Positions 16,701 through 25,409 are shown, counted from the first letter of the stretch. The stretch is 64,000 nt of DNA from Alistipes sp. CAG:435 (GCA_000433355.1 FR893154.1:1-64000), one strand, 5' to 3'. Notes: generated by a model not told the origin, from the sequence alone. A program made the numbers and translations.

Positions 16701-18065
16701 CTAGAACTCCAGGTTCACTTTATATATAGGATTTTCCAGTTCATCTTGCTTGACTAGGAACATGGTCATATAGACAGGTAGGTATTCGACATTGCCCTTC
16801 ACGTGCAGGTTGTCATTGCACAGAACTATCGCCCTCCGTATTCCATAATTCGGGATGCTCAAGAGTTTGGACAGCGCATTATGACGTTCGTAATCCTTAC
16901 CAGACTTGACTTCCAAGGGAATGATTTCATCATCCGTTTCCAATATAAAATCAATTTCTCCCTGCTTCTTGCTGTTAAAGTAGTACAGATCCCATCCATG
17001 AGCGTGAAGTTCTTGCGCGACAGCATTTTCAAATACGCTACCATAGTTCACGTTCACCTTTCCCTGCAGAATCTTCAGTTGGATGCCTCCTGATGAATAT
17101 TGGCAAGAAAGCAGCCCTACATCGTTCTGGAAAAGCTTGAAAAGGTTCCGCTGCTCACTCAGTTTCAACGGGGAGACTGGCTCTTCGACATTGTATGTCG
17201 GAAGTGCCATGTCTGCGTCTTTGAGCCAGATGAAATCATTTTCATGTCTGCCGAAAGTCATATTCTCATTTAGACGTTTGAGGATGAACCGTTTGTTCTT
17301 GGCATTCAACTCAGAAGGGATGAGATCAAATACCTCATTGATATATAGTTTCTTTCTGACATCCTGATCGTAACGGGCTATGTCTTTCTTATAAAGATTG
17401 ATAATATCCCTTTGTTCTTTCACCACGTTCTGAATATTGTTGGAATCTATATAAGTCTGGACAGCAGCAGGCATACCTCCAACTATGATGTACAACTGAA
17501 ATAGTTGCATCATCTTTTCATGTATATAGGCATCCACCAGCGTTTTTTCCGACCAAGATTTCTTGACAGCATCCAACACATTCTCCGGCACCCCCACGGC
17601 ACTGACAAATTCCTCAAAATCCATGGGATAGACCTGCATCTCTGACATATAACCAACAGGCACTGAACGGATGTCTTTCAATTCAACACCCAGCAGGGAA
17701 CCACTCAACGCATAAATATAGCTTCCTTCATCCACCAATGCTTTAACCCAGGTCATCACATCCGGGCATTCTTGCACTTCATCAAAAAAAATCAATGTTC
17801 TGCTTCGCACCAAAGGGACTCGCGAATATGCCGAAATCCTGAGCAGCAGCTCTTTGACATCTCCTGCCCCATTGATTATGTCCATCGCCTCCGGCTGAAG
17901 CAAGAAATTGAACTCAATGAGATTCAAGCCATGCAGTTTAGCATATTTCCGGATAGAATAGGTCTTACCTACCTGTCTGGCGCCGGTAAGAAACAACGCT
18001 TTCTTCGAGTTGGAGAAATGCGCATCTATCTCGTTGTCAATCTTTCTATTAAGCATATATTGCAC
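16701..18065 (-). CDS. ATP-binding protein with AAA and DUF4143 domains
   Basis: 454 residues. The N-terminal P-loop domain has Walker A GARQVGKT (28-35) and Walker B LIFFDEVQE (91-99). The C-terminal DUF4143 domain carries a PD-(D/E)XK-like core (GEIDFILETDDEIIPLEVKSG). The predicted start is GTG at 18065 (MQYMLNRK) or ATG at 18056. This family is very common in anaerobes and its role is not established. It has its own promoter with two 19-base direct repeats. Whether the phosphoesterase and nuclease genes downstream share the transcript is an inference from 3-13-base spacing. Confidence 0.9.
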   Translation of the reverse strand: MQYMLNRKIDNEIDAHFSNSKKALFLTGARQVGKTYSIRKYAKLHGLNLIEFNFLLQPEAMDIINGAGDVKELLLRISAYSRVPLVRSRTLIFFDEVQECPDVMTWVKALVDEGSYIYALSGSLLGVELKDIRSVPVGYMSEMQVYPMDFEEFVSAVGVPENVLDAVKKSWSEKTLVDAYIHEKMMQLFQLYIIVGGMPAAVQTYIDSNNIQNVVKEQRDIINLYKKDIARYDQDVRKKLYINEVFDLIPSELNAKNKRFILKRLNENMTFGRHENDFIWLKDADMALPTYNVEEPVSPLKLSEQRNLFKLFQNDVGLLSCQYSSGGIQLKILQGKVNVNYGSVFENAVAQELHAHGWDLYYFNSKKQGEIDFILETDDEIIPLEVKSGKDYERHNALSKLLSIPNYGIRRAIVLCNDNLHVKGNVEYLPVYMTMFLVKQDELENPIYKVNLEF

Positions 18066-18091
18066 AATTTACGCAATGTGTTTTACCACAG

Positions 18092-18143
18092 TTTTTGCAA
18101 CTTTTCCAAGGCAAATCTATGCTATTTTTGCAACTTTTCCAAG
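18092..18143 (-). promoter_or_regulatory. Promoter and 19-base direct repeats upstream of the DUF4143 ATPase gene
   Basis: On the minus strand CTTG (18140-18143), 20 bases, TAGATTTG (18112-18119) fits the Bacteroidetes promoter. The 19-mer CTTGGAAAAGTTGCAAAAA occurs twice, at 18125-18143 and 18092-18110, 33 bases apart. One copy covers the -33 box and the other lies at the expected transcription start. This is the usual geometry of an operator with two sites. Confidence 0.65.
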
Positions 18144-18221
18144 TATTTCATCTTTTATTCACATTATTCTCTACAACTCTAAGAATGGTTGACACAAACT
18201 TGAAAAAGTAGATTAAAACCA

Positions 18222-18713
18222 CTATTCTGTGCCGAAATATTCAGGAAAGGCGGTTTTGAGGGATGGTTTGGCGACTTCCTGGAGGGGGATCATCACGAAG
18301 GGGCGGTTCTCTATGTCCTTGTGGGGGATGATCAGGTCGGAAGCGGAGATGTGTTCGGAGCCGTAGAAAAGGATGTCGATGTCGATGACGCGGGAGTGGT
18401 AGATGCGGTTGCCTGCTCCATCATATTCAGGAGGATCGGTTCTGCCCATCGCGCGCTCTATTGATTTGACCTTGGAAAGCACATCCTTGGCTGCGTCCTC
18501 CGCCGGAATTTCCGGTCTGAAGGTTCGGTAAAGCGCCACGGCGTTCAGAAACTTGCCGCCGGAGAAACCCATCGGCTTGGTCTCTATCAGCCTTGAAAGA
18601 GCCGTGTAGTGGCCTTCAAAGGCTTCATCCATCCGATGAAGAGCCTCCTCGATGTTCCTCTCGCGGTTGCCAAGGTTGCTGCCGAGAGAAAAGTATATGC
18701 TGACAAATGCCAT
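18222..18713 (-). CDS. folK: 6-hydroxymethyl-7,8-dihydropterin pyrophosphokinase
   Basis: Folate biosynthesis: transfers pyrophosphate from ATP to hydroxymethyl-dihydropterin. The HPPK signatures are clear: SLGSNLGNRERNI at the N terminus, the KVKSIERAMGR and Y-HSRVIDIDILFYG block with its metal-binding Asp residues, and IPHKDIENRPFVMIPLQEV. I chose the ATG at 18713 (MAFVSIYFSLGSN), although the frame is open ten codons further upstream (18743), because the family starts close to the SLGSN strand. About 163 residues, normal for HPPK. It is the last gene of a minus-strand group with the suf genes. Confidence 0.94.
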   Translation of the reverse strand: MAFVSIYFSLGSNLGNRERNIEEALHRMDEAFEGHYTALSRLIETKPMGFSGGKFLNAVALYRTFRPEIPAEDAAKDVLSKVKSIERAMGRTDPPEYDGAGNRIYHSRVIDIDILFYGSEHISASDLIIPHKDIENRPFVMIPLQEVAKPSLKTAFPEYFGTE

Positions 18714-18943
18714 CGTTCCAGATAATACAGGCCTAAGTAACATTCAAAAAATAACCTGCATCATCTTAAGGAATCTTTTCGGTATAGATCTCTTTTCTCA
18801 TCAGTCATGTGCCACCGGCACACTCCTTCTTCAAAAAAAGATCTATCCTCGAAAATCTTCTCTTAATCTGAAGCAACTTATTTTTTTCATGTTCCTAAAA
18901 ATATTCAAACCTAAATCAAGCTGCCAAAATTGAATATACCGGA

Positions 18944-19423
18944 TCAGGAATTCGGTTCCTTCGAATAGTCCGGGCCGGCACCAGGATCAACCCTGTCAGA
19001 TGAAGAATCAATGACATCCAGACCAAGTTCCAGACGTGCCTCGTCAGAGAGCATCGATTGATCCCAAGCCGGGTCAAAGACCAGTTCCACGTTGCAGGCC
19101 TTTATTCCGGGAACGTCGGTGACGTTTTTCTGAACCTCCTCCAGCACCTCGTCAGCCATCGGGCAGTTCGGGGCGGTGAAAGTCATCTTGATGAAAGCCT
19201 CGTGGTTCTTGTTGATGACAAGCTCGTAGATGAGGCCGAGGTCGTAGATGTTGACCGGAATCTCGGGATCATAGACCTGCTTCAAGGCAAGAACCACATT
19301 GTCATAAAGCGGTGCCAATGCCTTTACATCCTCAGCGGAAAGCACCTCACTCTCCTGCTCAACATGCGGCTCGGAAGCTGCCACCCTATTTTCTTCTTCC
19401 TTATTATATTTGAATATACTCAT
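18944..19423 (-). CDS. DUF59/MIP18-family iron-sulphur assembly protein (SufT-like)
   Basis: 159 residues. The DUF59 core spans about 35-130: VYDPEIPVNIYDLGLIYELV, then MTFTAPNCPMADEVLEEV with the conserved Cys, and VELVFDPAWDQSMLSDEARLELG. The N terminus (about 1-30) is charged and probably disordered. The family helps mature iron-sulphur proteins. Position beside sufE and sufS on the same strand supports this. The gap to sufE is 48 bases. No SufB, SufC or SufD gene is in the window. Confidence 0.88.
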   Translation of the reverse strand: MSIFKYNKEEENRVAASEPHVEQESEVLSAEDVKALAPLYDNVVLALKQVYDPEIPVNIYDLGLIYELVINKNHEAFIKMTFTAPNCPMADEVLEEVQKNVTDVPGIKACNVELVFDPAWDQSMLSDEARLELGLDVIDSSSDRVDPGAGPDYSKEPNS

Positions 19424-19471
19424 ATCTAAATATTACTCAGAATTAATGATATGCCTTGCCAAAAATAAACC

Positions 19472-19891
19472 TTATTTATCACTGTTCTCCAGCGCCACAG
19501 CCTTGATGGTGTCGATCATCGAGACCAGTCCGTTGGCTCTGGTCGGCGAGAGATTCTCCTTAAGACCTATCTGGTTGATGAATCCGAAATCGTCCGCGGC
19601 GATCTCTTTCGGTGTGCGGCCAGAATAGACATTGATCAGAAGGGAGATAATGCCTTTCGTGATGATAGCGTCGCTGTCGGCCTTGAACCAAAGTTTTCCG
19701 TCCTCCAGGCGCCAATCCAGCCAAACCCGGGACTGACATCCCTTAATCAACTTATCTTCAGTCTTTTCCGATTCCGGATACGCCTCCAGATTCTTTCCCA
19801 AGTCGATGAGATACTCGTATTTGTCGAGCCATTCATCGTACATCGAGAAATCGTCAATCACAGACTGTTTAGCTTCCTCTAATGAGTTCAT
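19472..19891 (-). CDS. sufE: SufE sulphur-transfer protein
   Basis: 139 residues. Accepts persulphide sulphur from SufS and passes it to the cluster-assembly scaffold. The active cysteine is Cys52 in LIKGCQSRVWL, the SufE signature. WLDKYEYLIDLGKNL near the N terminus and IGLKENLSPTRANGL near the C terminus are family blocks. It lies between sufS and the DUF59 gene; the 73-base gap to sufS contains a copy of the short repeat family listed at 19934. Cytoplasmic. Confidence 0.94.
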   Translation of the reverse strand: MNSLEEAKQSVIDDFSMYDEWLDKYEYLIDLGKNLEAYPESEKTEDKLIKGCQSRVWLDWRLEDGKLWFKADSDAIITKGIISLLINVYSGRTPKEIAADDFGFINQIGLKENLSPTRANGLVSMIDTIKAVALENSDK

Positions 19892-19933
19892 ATATTATCC
19901 AAGTTTATATCAAAATAACATCTCAATACATCA

Positions 19934-19956
19934 GCGCTTCGACAGGTTCAGCGACC
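19934..19956. repeat. Short intergenic repeat, CTTCGACAGGTTCAGCGACC type
   Basis: AGCGCTTCGACAGGTTCAGCGACC lies between sufE and sufS. Related copies occur at 25456-25479, within 27000-27046 and, diverged, near 62208-62230. The ends tend to pair (GTCGCT/AGCGAC). Dispersed intergenic repeats with this core are seen in many bacterial genomes; function unknown. Confidence 0.6.
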
Positions 19957-19964
19957 ACTCATAA

Positions 19965-21188
19965 CTACACCAACATCGCGATCGCCTTGTCGAGCGACTT
20001 GATGAAATATTCAGCTTCCTCCATCGTGTTGTACGGAGCGAGCGAGGCACGGAGCATCCCAGTCACTCCAAACCTGTCCATCAACGGCTCGGCACACATC
20101 TGCCCTGACCGCACGGCAATCCCCATCTTGTCCAAAATCAAGGCCAGGTCCTCATGATGCGCCCCCTCAACGCTGAAAGAAAAGAGCGGAATCTTTGTCT
20201 CCGTTCCACGTGGAACGCCATAAAGACGGATCCTCGGGTTGCTTGTCAAAGCGTGGAGAAGGTACTGGGACACAGCCTCTTGAGCATTAAGTAACTCTTT
20301 ATCTTTCATCAATTTAAGCATCTCGATAGCTGGTTCCAGCGTCGGAATGGCATTGATGTTCTGGGTTCCGGCCTCAAACTTCTCCGGAAGTGGAGCGTAA
20401 GTCGTGCCGGAAAACCTGACGGTAGCGATCATCTCTCCACCGCCCTGATAAGGAACCATCTGATCCAGCCACTTACGTTTCCCGTAAAGTACCCCGGTTC
20501 CGGTGGCCGCATAGAGTTTGTGTCCGGAAAAAGCGTAGAAGTCACAGTCAACATCCTGAACGTCAACACCTTCGTGAACCATACCCTGCGCTCCGTCGAT
20601 AAGAACAGGACAACCAGTTGAGTGACAAATACTTACAATCTCCTTAACAGGATTCAAAATGCCAAGTACATTGGAAATCTGAGTGACGGCTACAATCCTG
20701 GTCTTGGGATTTAGCAAGGATTTCAACTCCTCAAGATTCAGATGGCCATCCTCGTCCACGTGCAAGACCCTCAGAACAGCGCCTTTTCTCTGGCAAAGCA
20801 TCTGCCACGGAACAATGTTGGAATGGTGCTCGGACTCGGAAACGATGATCTCGTCGCCCTTATTGACGAATGTCTCTCCGAAAGAGAATGCCACAAGGTT
20901 GATGGATCCTGTGGTTCCGGAAGTGAAAACTATCTCTTCGCGAGCGGCGGCGTTAATATATTCCTTGACAGCATCGCGTGTGCTTTCATATTCATCTGTG
21001 GCATCGACGGCGAGTTTATGGACCGCGCGATGGATGTTGGCGTTCGCGCCAATGGTCAGCTGAGTCCATTTGTCGATCACCGATTGCGACCTCTGGGCGG
21101 TCGCAGCGTTGTCAAAATAGACCAGCTGCTTGCCATAGACAGTGCGCGAAAGCGCCGGAAACATATTCCTAAGTTCTCGAATATTCAT
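19965..21188 (-). CDS. sufS: Cysteine desulphurase SufS
   Basis: PLP enzyme that removes sulphur from cysteine and hands it to SufE. From the ATG at 21188 (MNIRELRNMFPALSRT) the protein has 407 residues, the usual SufS length; GGAGG lies 9 bases upstream. The frame is open to 21230, but those codons are not expected. The PLP-lysine is in FSGHKLYAATGTGVLYG, an upstream block reads VFTSGTTGSINLVA, and the active-site Cys sits in RSGQMCAEPLM on the short type-II loop. A minus-strand TATATTTG at 21212-21219 may be its -7 box. Divergent from ruvA. Confidence 0.95.
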   Translation of the reverse strand: MNIRELRNMFPALSRTVYGKQLVYFDNAATAQRSQSVIDKWTQLTIGANANIHRAVHKLAVDATDEYESTRDAVKEYINAAAREEIVFTSGTTGSINLVAFSFGETFVNKGDEIIVSESEHHSNIVPWQMLCQRKGAVLRVLHVDEDGHLNLEELKSLLNPKTRIVAVTQISNVLGILNPVKEIVSICHSTGCPVLIDGAQGMVHEGVDVQDVDCDFYAFSGHKLYAATGTGVLYGKRKWLDQMVPYQGGGEMIATVRFSGTTYAPLPEKFEAGTQNINAIPTLEPAIEMLKLMKDKELLNAQEAVSQYLLHALTSNPRIRLYGVPRGTETKIPLFSFSVEGAHHEDLALILDKMGIAVRSGQMCAEPLMDRFGVTGMLRASLAPYNTMEEAEYFIKSLDKAIAMLV

Positions 21189-21320
21189 TGTCAAACCTCC
21201 ATTCAATCTTGCAAATATAATCAAAAGCATTGGAAGAATGGATGCTTATTGAAATGGTGTGTGAATATTCCGTATTTAGCGCAAAAATGCTAATTTTGCC
21301 TTGAACAAAAATCTTTGAAT

Positions 21321-21908
21321 ATGATTGATTACATCAAGGGAATAATAGTCGAGCTCTCCCCTGCCGAGTTGATTCTGGAGAACAACGGCATCGGGTACAG
21401 CATTCTGATTTCGTTGCAGACTTTTCAGGCGTTACAGGATAAAAAAGAAGCGACAGTTTACATATTCCATTACCTTCGTGAGGATGCGGAGCTGTTCTAC
21501 GGATTCGCAACGAAGGATGAACGCGAGCTGTTCGAGCTGCTGATCAGCGTGTCCGGAATTGGTGTGAATTCGGCCAGAATGATGCTTTCATCGCTCTCAG
21601 CCGAAGAGATCAGACAGGCGATTTTGTCCGAGGACATCGCAAGGATCAAGAGTGTGAAAGGTATCGGTGTGAAGAGTGCGCAGAGGCTTGTTTTGGAGCT
21701 CAAGGACAAAATTGTCAAGGGTGAAGGGGCGGATTCTACTGAGTTATTTGGTGGTAACCGCAGTGAGATTGTCGAGGAAGCCAGCCGCGCGCTTGTTATG
21801 CTCGGCTTCGCAAAACCTGCCGTAAACAAAGCCATTCAGGCTGTTCTCAAGGCCAATCCTAACGCAAAAGTTGAGCAGATTATTAAGTCTGCGTTGCAGA
21901 TGATGTAG
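21321..21908 (+). CDS. ruvA: Holliday junction branch-migration protein RuvA
   Basis: 195 residues from the ATG at 21321 (MIDYIKGIIVELSP); a TTG six bases earlier is also in frame, but the start chosen matches the family. It shows the N-terminal OB fold, the two helix-hairpin-helix segments (ISVSGIGVNSARMML; SVKGIGVKSAQRLVLELKD), and the C-terminal RuvB-binding domain (ALVMLGFAKPAVNKAIQAV). It works with RuvB, encoded 10 kb away on the other strand. A TAATTTTG at 21291-21298 may be the -7 box. The start codon is part of a TTGAATATG motif. A long hairpin begins 20 bases after the stop. Confidence 0.96.
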   Translation: MIDYIKGIIVELSPAELILENNGIGYSILISLQTFQALQDKKEATVYIFHYLREDAELFYGFATKDERELFELLISVSGIGVNSARMMLSSLSAEEIRQAILSEDIARIKSVKGIGVKSAQRLVLELKDKIVKGEGADSTELFGGNRSEIVEEASRALVMLGFAKPAVNKAIQAVLKANPNAKVEQIIKSALQMM

Positions 21909-21927
21909 ATATATTTCCGCTTACGGC

Positions 21928-22013
21928 GGCAAAAGTAAAAAGGCTTTGACTACCATTCACCCGGATAGGGCGCGCGCAGCGCGTAGGTAGTCAAAGCCTT
22001 TTTTACTTTTGCC
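21928..22013. repeat. Long hairpin element 1 (27-base stem, shared loop)
   Basis: The left arm 21928-21954 (starts GGCAAAAG, ends GACTACC) pairs with 21986-22013 except for one bulged T. The 31-base loop contains ATTCACCCGGATAGGGCGCG. The T-runs inside the arms would end transcription in both directions, fitting its place 20 bases 3' of ruvA and facing mnmG. The loop is almost identical to that of element 2, but the stem is not. Confidence 0.85.
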
Positions 22014-22054
22014 TTGACGCATAACAAATCCACTACGCAAAACTCTCTACGATA

Positions 22055-22135
22055 GGCTGAATGAATATGGCCTGAGCCACCATTTACCCGGATAGGGCGC
22101 GAAGCGCAGGTGGCTCAGGCCATATTCATTCAGCC
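22055..22135. repeat. Long hairpin element 2 (perfect 27-base stem, shared loop)
   Basis: The left arm 22055-22081 (GGCTGAATGAATATGGCC...) pairs perfectly with 22109-22135. The 27-base loop contains ATTTACCCGGATAGGGCGCG, matching element 1 at all but one base over that stretch. Stem sequences of the two elements agree at only 16 of 27 positions, yet both pair fully. It lies 13 bases 3' of mnmG. There is no T-run, so it is not a standard terminator. Confidence 0.85.
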
Positions 22136-22148
22136 GCTATTATCGTAG

Positions 22149-24062
22149 TTATCGCCCGAAATAAACAAGCAGAACGGAAATGTCGGACGGAGAGACTCCG
22201 GAGATACGGGAGGCCTGGGCGATGGTGGTGGGCTTGTAGAGGGAGAGTTTCTGGCGACATTCGATCGTCAAGCCGGAGACTTTACTGAAATCAAAATCCT
22301 GAGGAATCTTCAGATCTTCGAGACGGGAGATTTTTTCAGCGATGGATTTTTCACGCTCAATGTAACCTTTATACTTGATTCCAATCTCAACGGAATCTAT
22401 TATTTCCTTACGTGCATATTTTTCAGCCGCACTCCCCTCCTCCGGCAACCCTACCGAAAACTTATCAAATGTTCCACGTGGAACAAAATTCAATAAACCA
22501 GCCAGTGAAATCTCCGGACGAGAAGCCAGATCAGAAATGCGCTTCGACTCCGAAAGGACAGCGGAATTATGTTCGGCAAGATATTCATTAATTATGTCAG
22601 CACGCATATTCACGCTATCGCACATCTGAGAAAGTGATGCAACTGCTGAATACTTCTTTTGCATCAACACATATCTTCTCTCAGAGGCGAGACCAATTCT
22701 GTAAGATTTTTCCGTGAGCCTCAAGTCGGCATTATCCTGACGAAGCAGGATCCTATACTCAGCGCGAGAGGTGAACATTCTGTACGGCTCATCAACACCC
22801 TTCGTGATTAAATCATCTATCAAGACGCCAATGTAAGCCTCATCACGACGAAGAATGAACGGATTTTTGTCGTGGACCTTCAAATGGGCGTTGATTCCGG
22901 CGATAATTCCCTGAGCACCAGCCTCTTCGTAGCCGGTAGTACCGTTAATCTGACCCGCAAAGTACAGGTTTTCAATATCTTTCAACTCAAGAGTGGCCTT
23001 CAGCTGCGTCGGATCGAAATAATCATATTCAACAGCGTAGGCAGGTTTGAATATTTTGGCATCCTCCAGCCCTTCTATGGAGTGCAAAGCATCCAACTGG
23101 ACATCCAAAGGAAGCGAAGAAGAGAAACCTTGGAGATAATATTCATTGGTGTCACGCCCCTCTGGTTCGAGGAAAAGCTGATGAGAGTTTTTGTCAGGGA
23201 AAACCCGAAGCTTGTCTTCGATGCTTGGGCAGTACCTCGGACCACGGCCGGTGATCATTCCGGTGAACATCGGAGAATCCTTGAAGCCCGACCTCAAGAT
23301 GTCGTGAACTTTCTCGTTCGTGTGAAGGATGAAGCAAGGCATCTGACTCCCCCGCCCCTGTGCCGCCGACGGAACATCAAGATAAGAGAATTTTTCAGGC
23401 TCGCCGTCGCCAAGCTGCTGAAGAAGTCTCGAAGTGTCAACAGAAGAAATATCAATGCGAGGAGGAGTCCCCGTCTTCATCCGACCGGTCCGAAGACCAA
23501 GACCTACGAGTTGCTCAGTCAATCCATGAGAAGACAACTCCCCTATCCTGCCTCCCTCGAAAGTTGTGCGGCCTATGAACATCCGACCATTCAGGAACGT
23601 TCCGGTGGCCAAAACAACCGCCCGAGATTTGAAAATTGCCCCGGTATTTGTCTTGACTCCGCAGATTTTCGCATTCTCAAAGAGGAAAGAAGTTACAAAA
23701 TCGGCGTAAATATCTAATTTACAATTCTTTTCAAGAATATTCCTCCAGTATGAGGAAAAGAACTGTTTATCGCACTGGGCGCGCGGACTCCACATAGCCG
23801 GCCCCTTAGAGCGGTTCAGCATCCGGAACTGGAGAGTCGAGGCGTCAGTGACCAGTCCCATCATTCCACCGAGTGCGTCAATCTCCCGGACAATCTGTCC
23901 TTTCGCGATTCCGCCTATCGCCGGGTTGCAGGACATACGGGCGAAACTCGTAAGGTCAGCATTGATCAGCAAAACAGACGAGCCAAGATTGGCGGCGGCA
24001 GCGGCAGCCTCGCAACCGGCGTGTCCCCCACCGACAACAATCACATCGTATGAATATGTCAT
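22149..24062 (-). CDS. mnmG: tRNA uridine-5-carboxymethylaminomethyl modification enzyme MnmG
   Basis: With MnmE it makes the cmnm5 modification at U34 of certain tRNAs, using FAD. 637 residues from the ATG at 24062 (MTYSYDVIVVGGGHAGCEAA); a TTG two codons upstream is also in frame. The FAD-binding GGGHAGCEAAAAAANLG motif is at the N terminus, with MSCNPAIGGIAKGQIVREID following. GTPPRIDISSVD and the C-terminal helical MnmE/tRNA-binding domain (LRQDNADLRLTEKSYRIGL, KYKGYIEREK) are present. It ends beside hairpin element 2, convergent with ruvA. Confidence 0.97.
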   Translation of the reverse strand: MTYSYDVIVVGGGHAGCEAAAAAANLGSSVLLINADLTSFARMSCNPAIGGIAKGQIVREIDALGGMMGLVTDASTLQFRMLNRSKGPAMWSPRAQCDKQFFSSYWRNILEKNCKLDIYADFVTSFLFENAKICGVKTNTGAIFKSRAVVLATGTFLNGRMFIGRTTFEGGRIGELSSHGLTEQLVGLGLRTGRMKTGTPPRIDISSVDTSRLLQQLGDGEPEKFSYLDVPSAAQGRGSQMPCFILHTNEKVHDILRSGFKDSPMFTGMITGRGPRYCPSIEDKLRVFPDKNSHQLFLEPEGRDTNEYYLQGFSSSLPLDVQLDALHSIEGLEDAKIFKPAYAVEYDYFDPTQLKATLELKDIENLYFAGQINGTTGYEEAGAQGIIAGINAHLKVHDKNPFILRRDEAYIGVLIDDLITKGVDEPYRMFTSRAEYRILLRQDNADLRLTEKSYRIGLASERRYVLMQKKYSAVASLSQMCDSVNMRADIINEYLAEHNSAVLSESKRISDLASRPEISLAGLLNFVPRGTFDKFSVGLPEEGSAAEKYARKEIIDSVEIGIKYKGYIEREKSIAEKISRLEDLKIPQDFDFSKVSGLTIECRQKLSLYKPTTIAQASRISGVSPSDISVLLVYFGR

Positions 24063-24142
24063 ATTCAAGAAAAATCAATTTTTACGGAACATCCGCCGAA
24101 GTGGCGAAATAAAATGCTAAAAATGAATATTCCCTAAAAGCA

Positions 24143-24562
24143 TCAGGCGTTGCCTCGAAGGCCAAGGTAATAGTCCTCCTTCTCACGCATCACCTTCTGG
24201 TCCTCTGGCGTGTGGTCATCGTAACCTATAAGATGAAGGAGTCCATGGACTATGACGCGGTGAAGTTCCTCATTAAATTCGGTCCCGAACTCGATAGCGT
24301 TTTCGCGGACGCTGTCTATACTTATAAATAGGTCACCCGAGAGCTTGTTTCCTTCGCAATAATCAAAGGTAATGACATCGGTGAAATAGTCGTGATGAAG
24401 GTAACGAATATTCACGTCAAGAATGTAATTATCTGAACAAAAGATAATTGAGATGTCGCCAAGAGTCTTTATCTCACTTCCGGCGACCATTCTAAGCCAT
24501 CTGTTGTTGGCAAGTTTGTTCTTGAACTCGAACTTTATGTCCTCGCAGTAATACCTGACCAT
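24143..24562 (-). CDS. ybeY: Endoribonuclease YbeY, rRNA maturation
   Basis: 139 residues. Zinc-dependent RNase needed for 16S rRNA 3'-end processing and ribosome quality control. The zinc motif H-x3-H-x5-H is present in HGLLHLIGYDDHTPEDQK near residue 110. The strand-rich core FCSDNYILDVNIRYLHHDYFTDVITFDY is the usual UPF0054 block. Minus strand, 80 bases upstream of mnmG and likely co-transcribed. Divergent from the TonB gene, whose promoter lies in the gap. Confidence 0.95.
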   Translation of the reverse strand: MVRYYCEDIKFEFKNKLANNRWLRMVAGSEIKTLGDISIIFCSDNYILDVNIRYLHHDYFTDVITFDYCEGNKLSGDLFISIDSVRENAIEFGTEFNEELHRVIVHGLLHLIGYDDHTPEDQKVMREKEDYYLGLRGNA

Positions 24563-24606
24563 AACCCTAAATTTTACGCAAATCTACAACTAATAATTCA
24601 AAAAAT

Positions 24607-24637
24607 TTGAAATGACAATTATTATTTCTATCTTTGA
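24607..24637 (+). promoter_or_regulatory. Promoter of the TonB-family gene
   Basis: TTTG (24607-24610), exactly 19 bases, TATCTTTG (24630-24637). This matches the Bacteroidetes housekeeping promoter TTTG-N19-TAnnTTTG in every defined position. It lies 63 bases before the ATG at 24701. Confidence 0.88.
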
Positions 24638-24700
24638 AAGCCTATTGGAAGGTTTTGCCTTCAGGCACATAAGAAATGATTGTTAAAATTAATTACTGAT

Positions 24701-25390
24701 ATGGAGATCAAGAAAACACCAAAAGCCGATCTTGAGAACAGAAGGACTCTCTACACGGAGATCGGACTCGTGGTTGCTCTTCTCGTAGTCTGGGGAGCTT
24801 TTTCCTACAGCACCAAGGAGAAGGCGGTAGCCAGCCTGGGCGAAGACACTCAGGTAGTTGAAGTTGAGGATATGGTTCCTATTACCCAGGAGACACCTCC
24901 ACCACCACCAGAGGCACCGAAGATTCCTGTGCTTTCCGACCAGATCGACATCGTTGAGGACGACATCAAGGTTGATGACAACTTTATGAGCCTTGAGGAC
25001 GACGCCAACCTCGGAGTCGAGATTATGGACTACGTTGAGGAAGTAAAGGAGGAAGTCGTTGAAGAAGAGGCTATTCCGTTCCAGTTGGTTGAGGAGAAGC
25101 CTTCATTCAACGGTGGAGACGCCAATGAGTTCTCAAAGTGGGTTAACTCCAAACTTCAGTACCCGGAGATCGCGAAGGAGAATGGTGTTCAGGGACGTGT
25201 TACCCTTCAGTTCACCGTTAATCCTGACGGTTCCGTAAGCAACGTGAAGGTTCTTCGTGGAGTTGACTCATCACTTGACAAGGAGGCCGTCAGAGTCGTT
25301 TCTATGTCACCGAAGTGGAAGCCGGGAAAGCAGCGTGACCGCGCTGTGAAGGTAACCTACACCTTCCCTGTTATCTTCCAGCTGAGATAA
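24701..25390 (+). CDS. TonB-family energy transducer
   Basis: 229 residues from ATG 24701 (MEIKKTPKADLENRR). One N-terminal membrane helix (about 20-38: IGLVVALLVVWGAFSYS) is followed by a proline-rich periplasmic spacer (ETPPPPPEAPKIPVL) and an acidic stretch. The C-terminal TonB domain (about 140-229) contains FNGGDANEFSKWVNSKLQYP and VTLQFTVNPDGSVSNVKVLRG. It transfers proton-motive energy to TonB-dependent transporters such as the SusC proteins of this window; that pairing is inferred. No exbB/exbD genes are adjacent. It is followed by its own terminator. Confidence 0.92.
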   Translation: MEIKKTPKADLENRRTLYTEIGLVVALLVVWGAFSYSTKEKAVASLGEDTQVVEVEDMVPITQETPPPPPEAPKIPVLSDQIDIVEDDIKVDDNFMSLEDDANLGVEIMDYVEEVKEEVVEEEAIPFQLVEEKPSFNGGDANEFSKWVNSKLQYPEIAKENGVQGRVTLQFTVNPDGSVSNVKVLRGVDSSLDKEAVRVVSMSPKWKPGKQRDRAVKVTYTFPVIFQLR

Positions 25391-25409
25391 TAAAAACTAA
25401 ATGAATATC

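Noticed and set aside
21928..22135. CRISPR-like or simple tandem repeat
   Set aside because: Only two units, each a palindrome with different arms; no spacer pattern and no cas genes.
22872..23717. 281-codon frame opposite mnmG
   Set aside because: Antisense to a conserved housekeeping gene, with no motif of its own.
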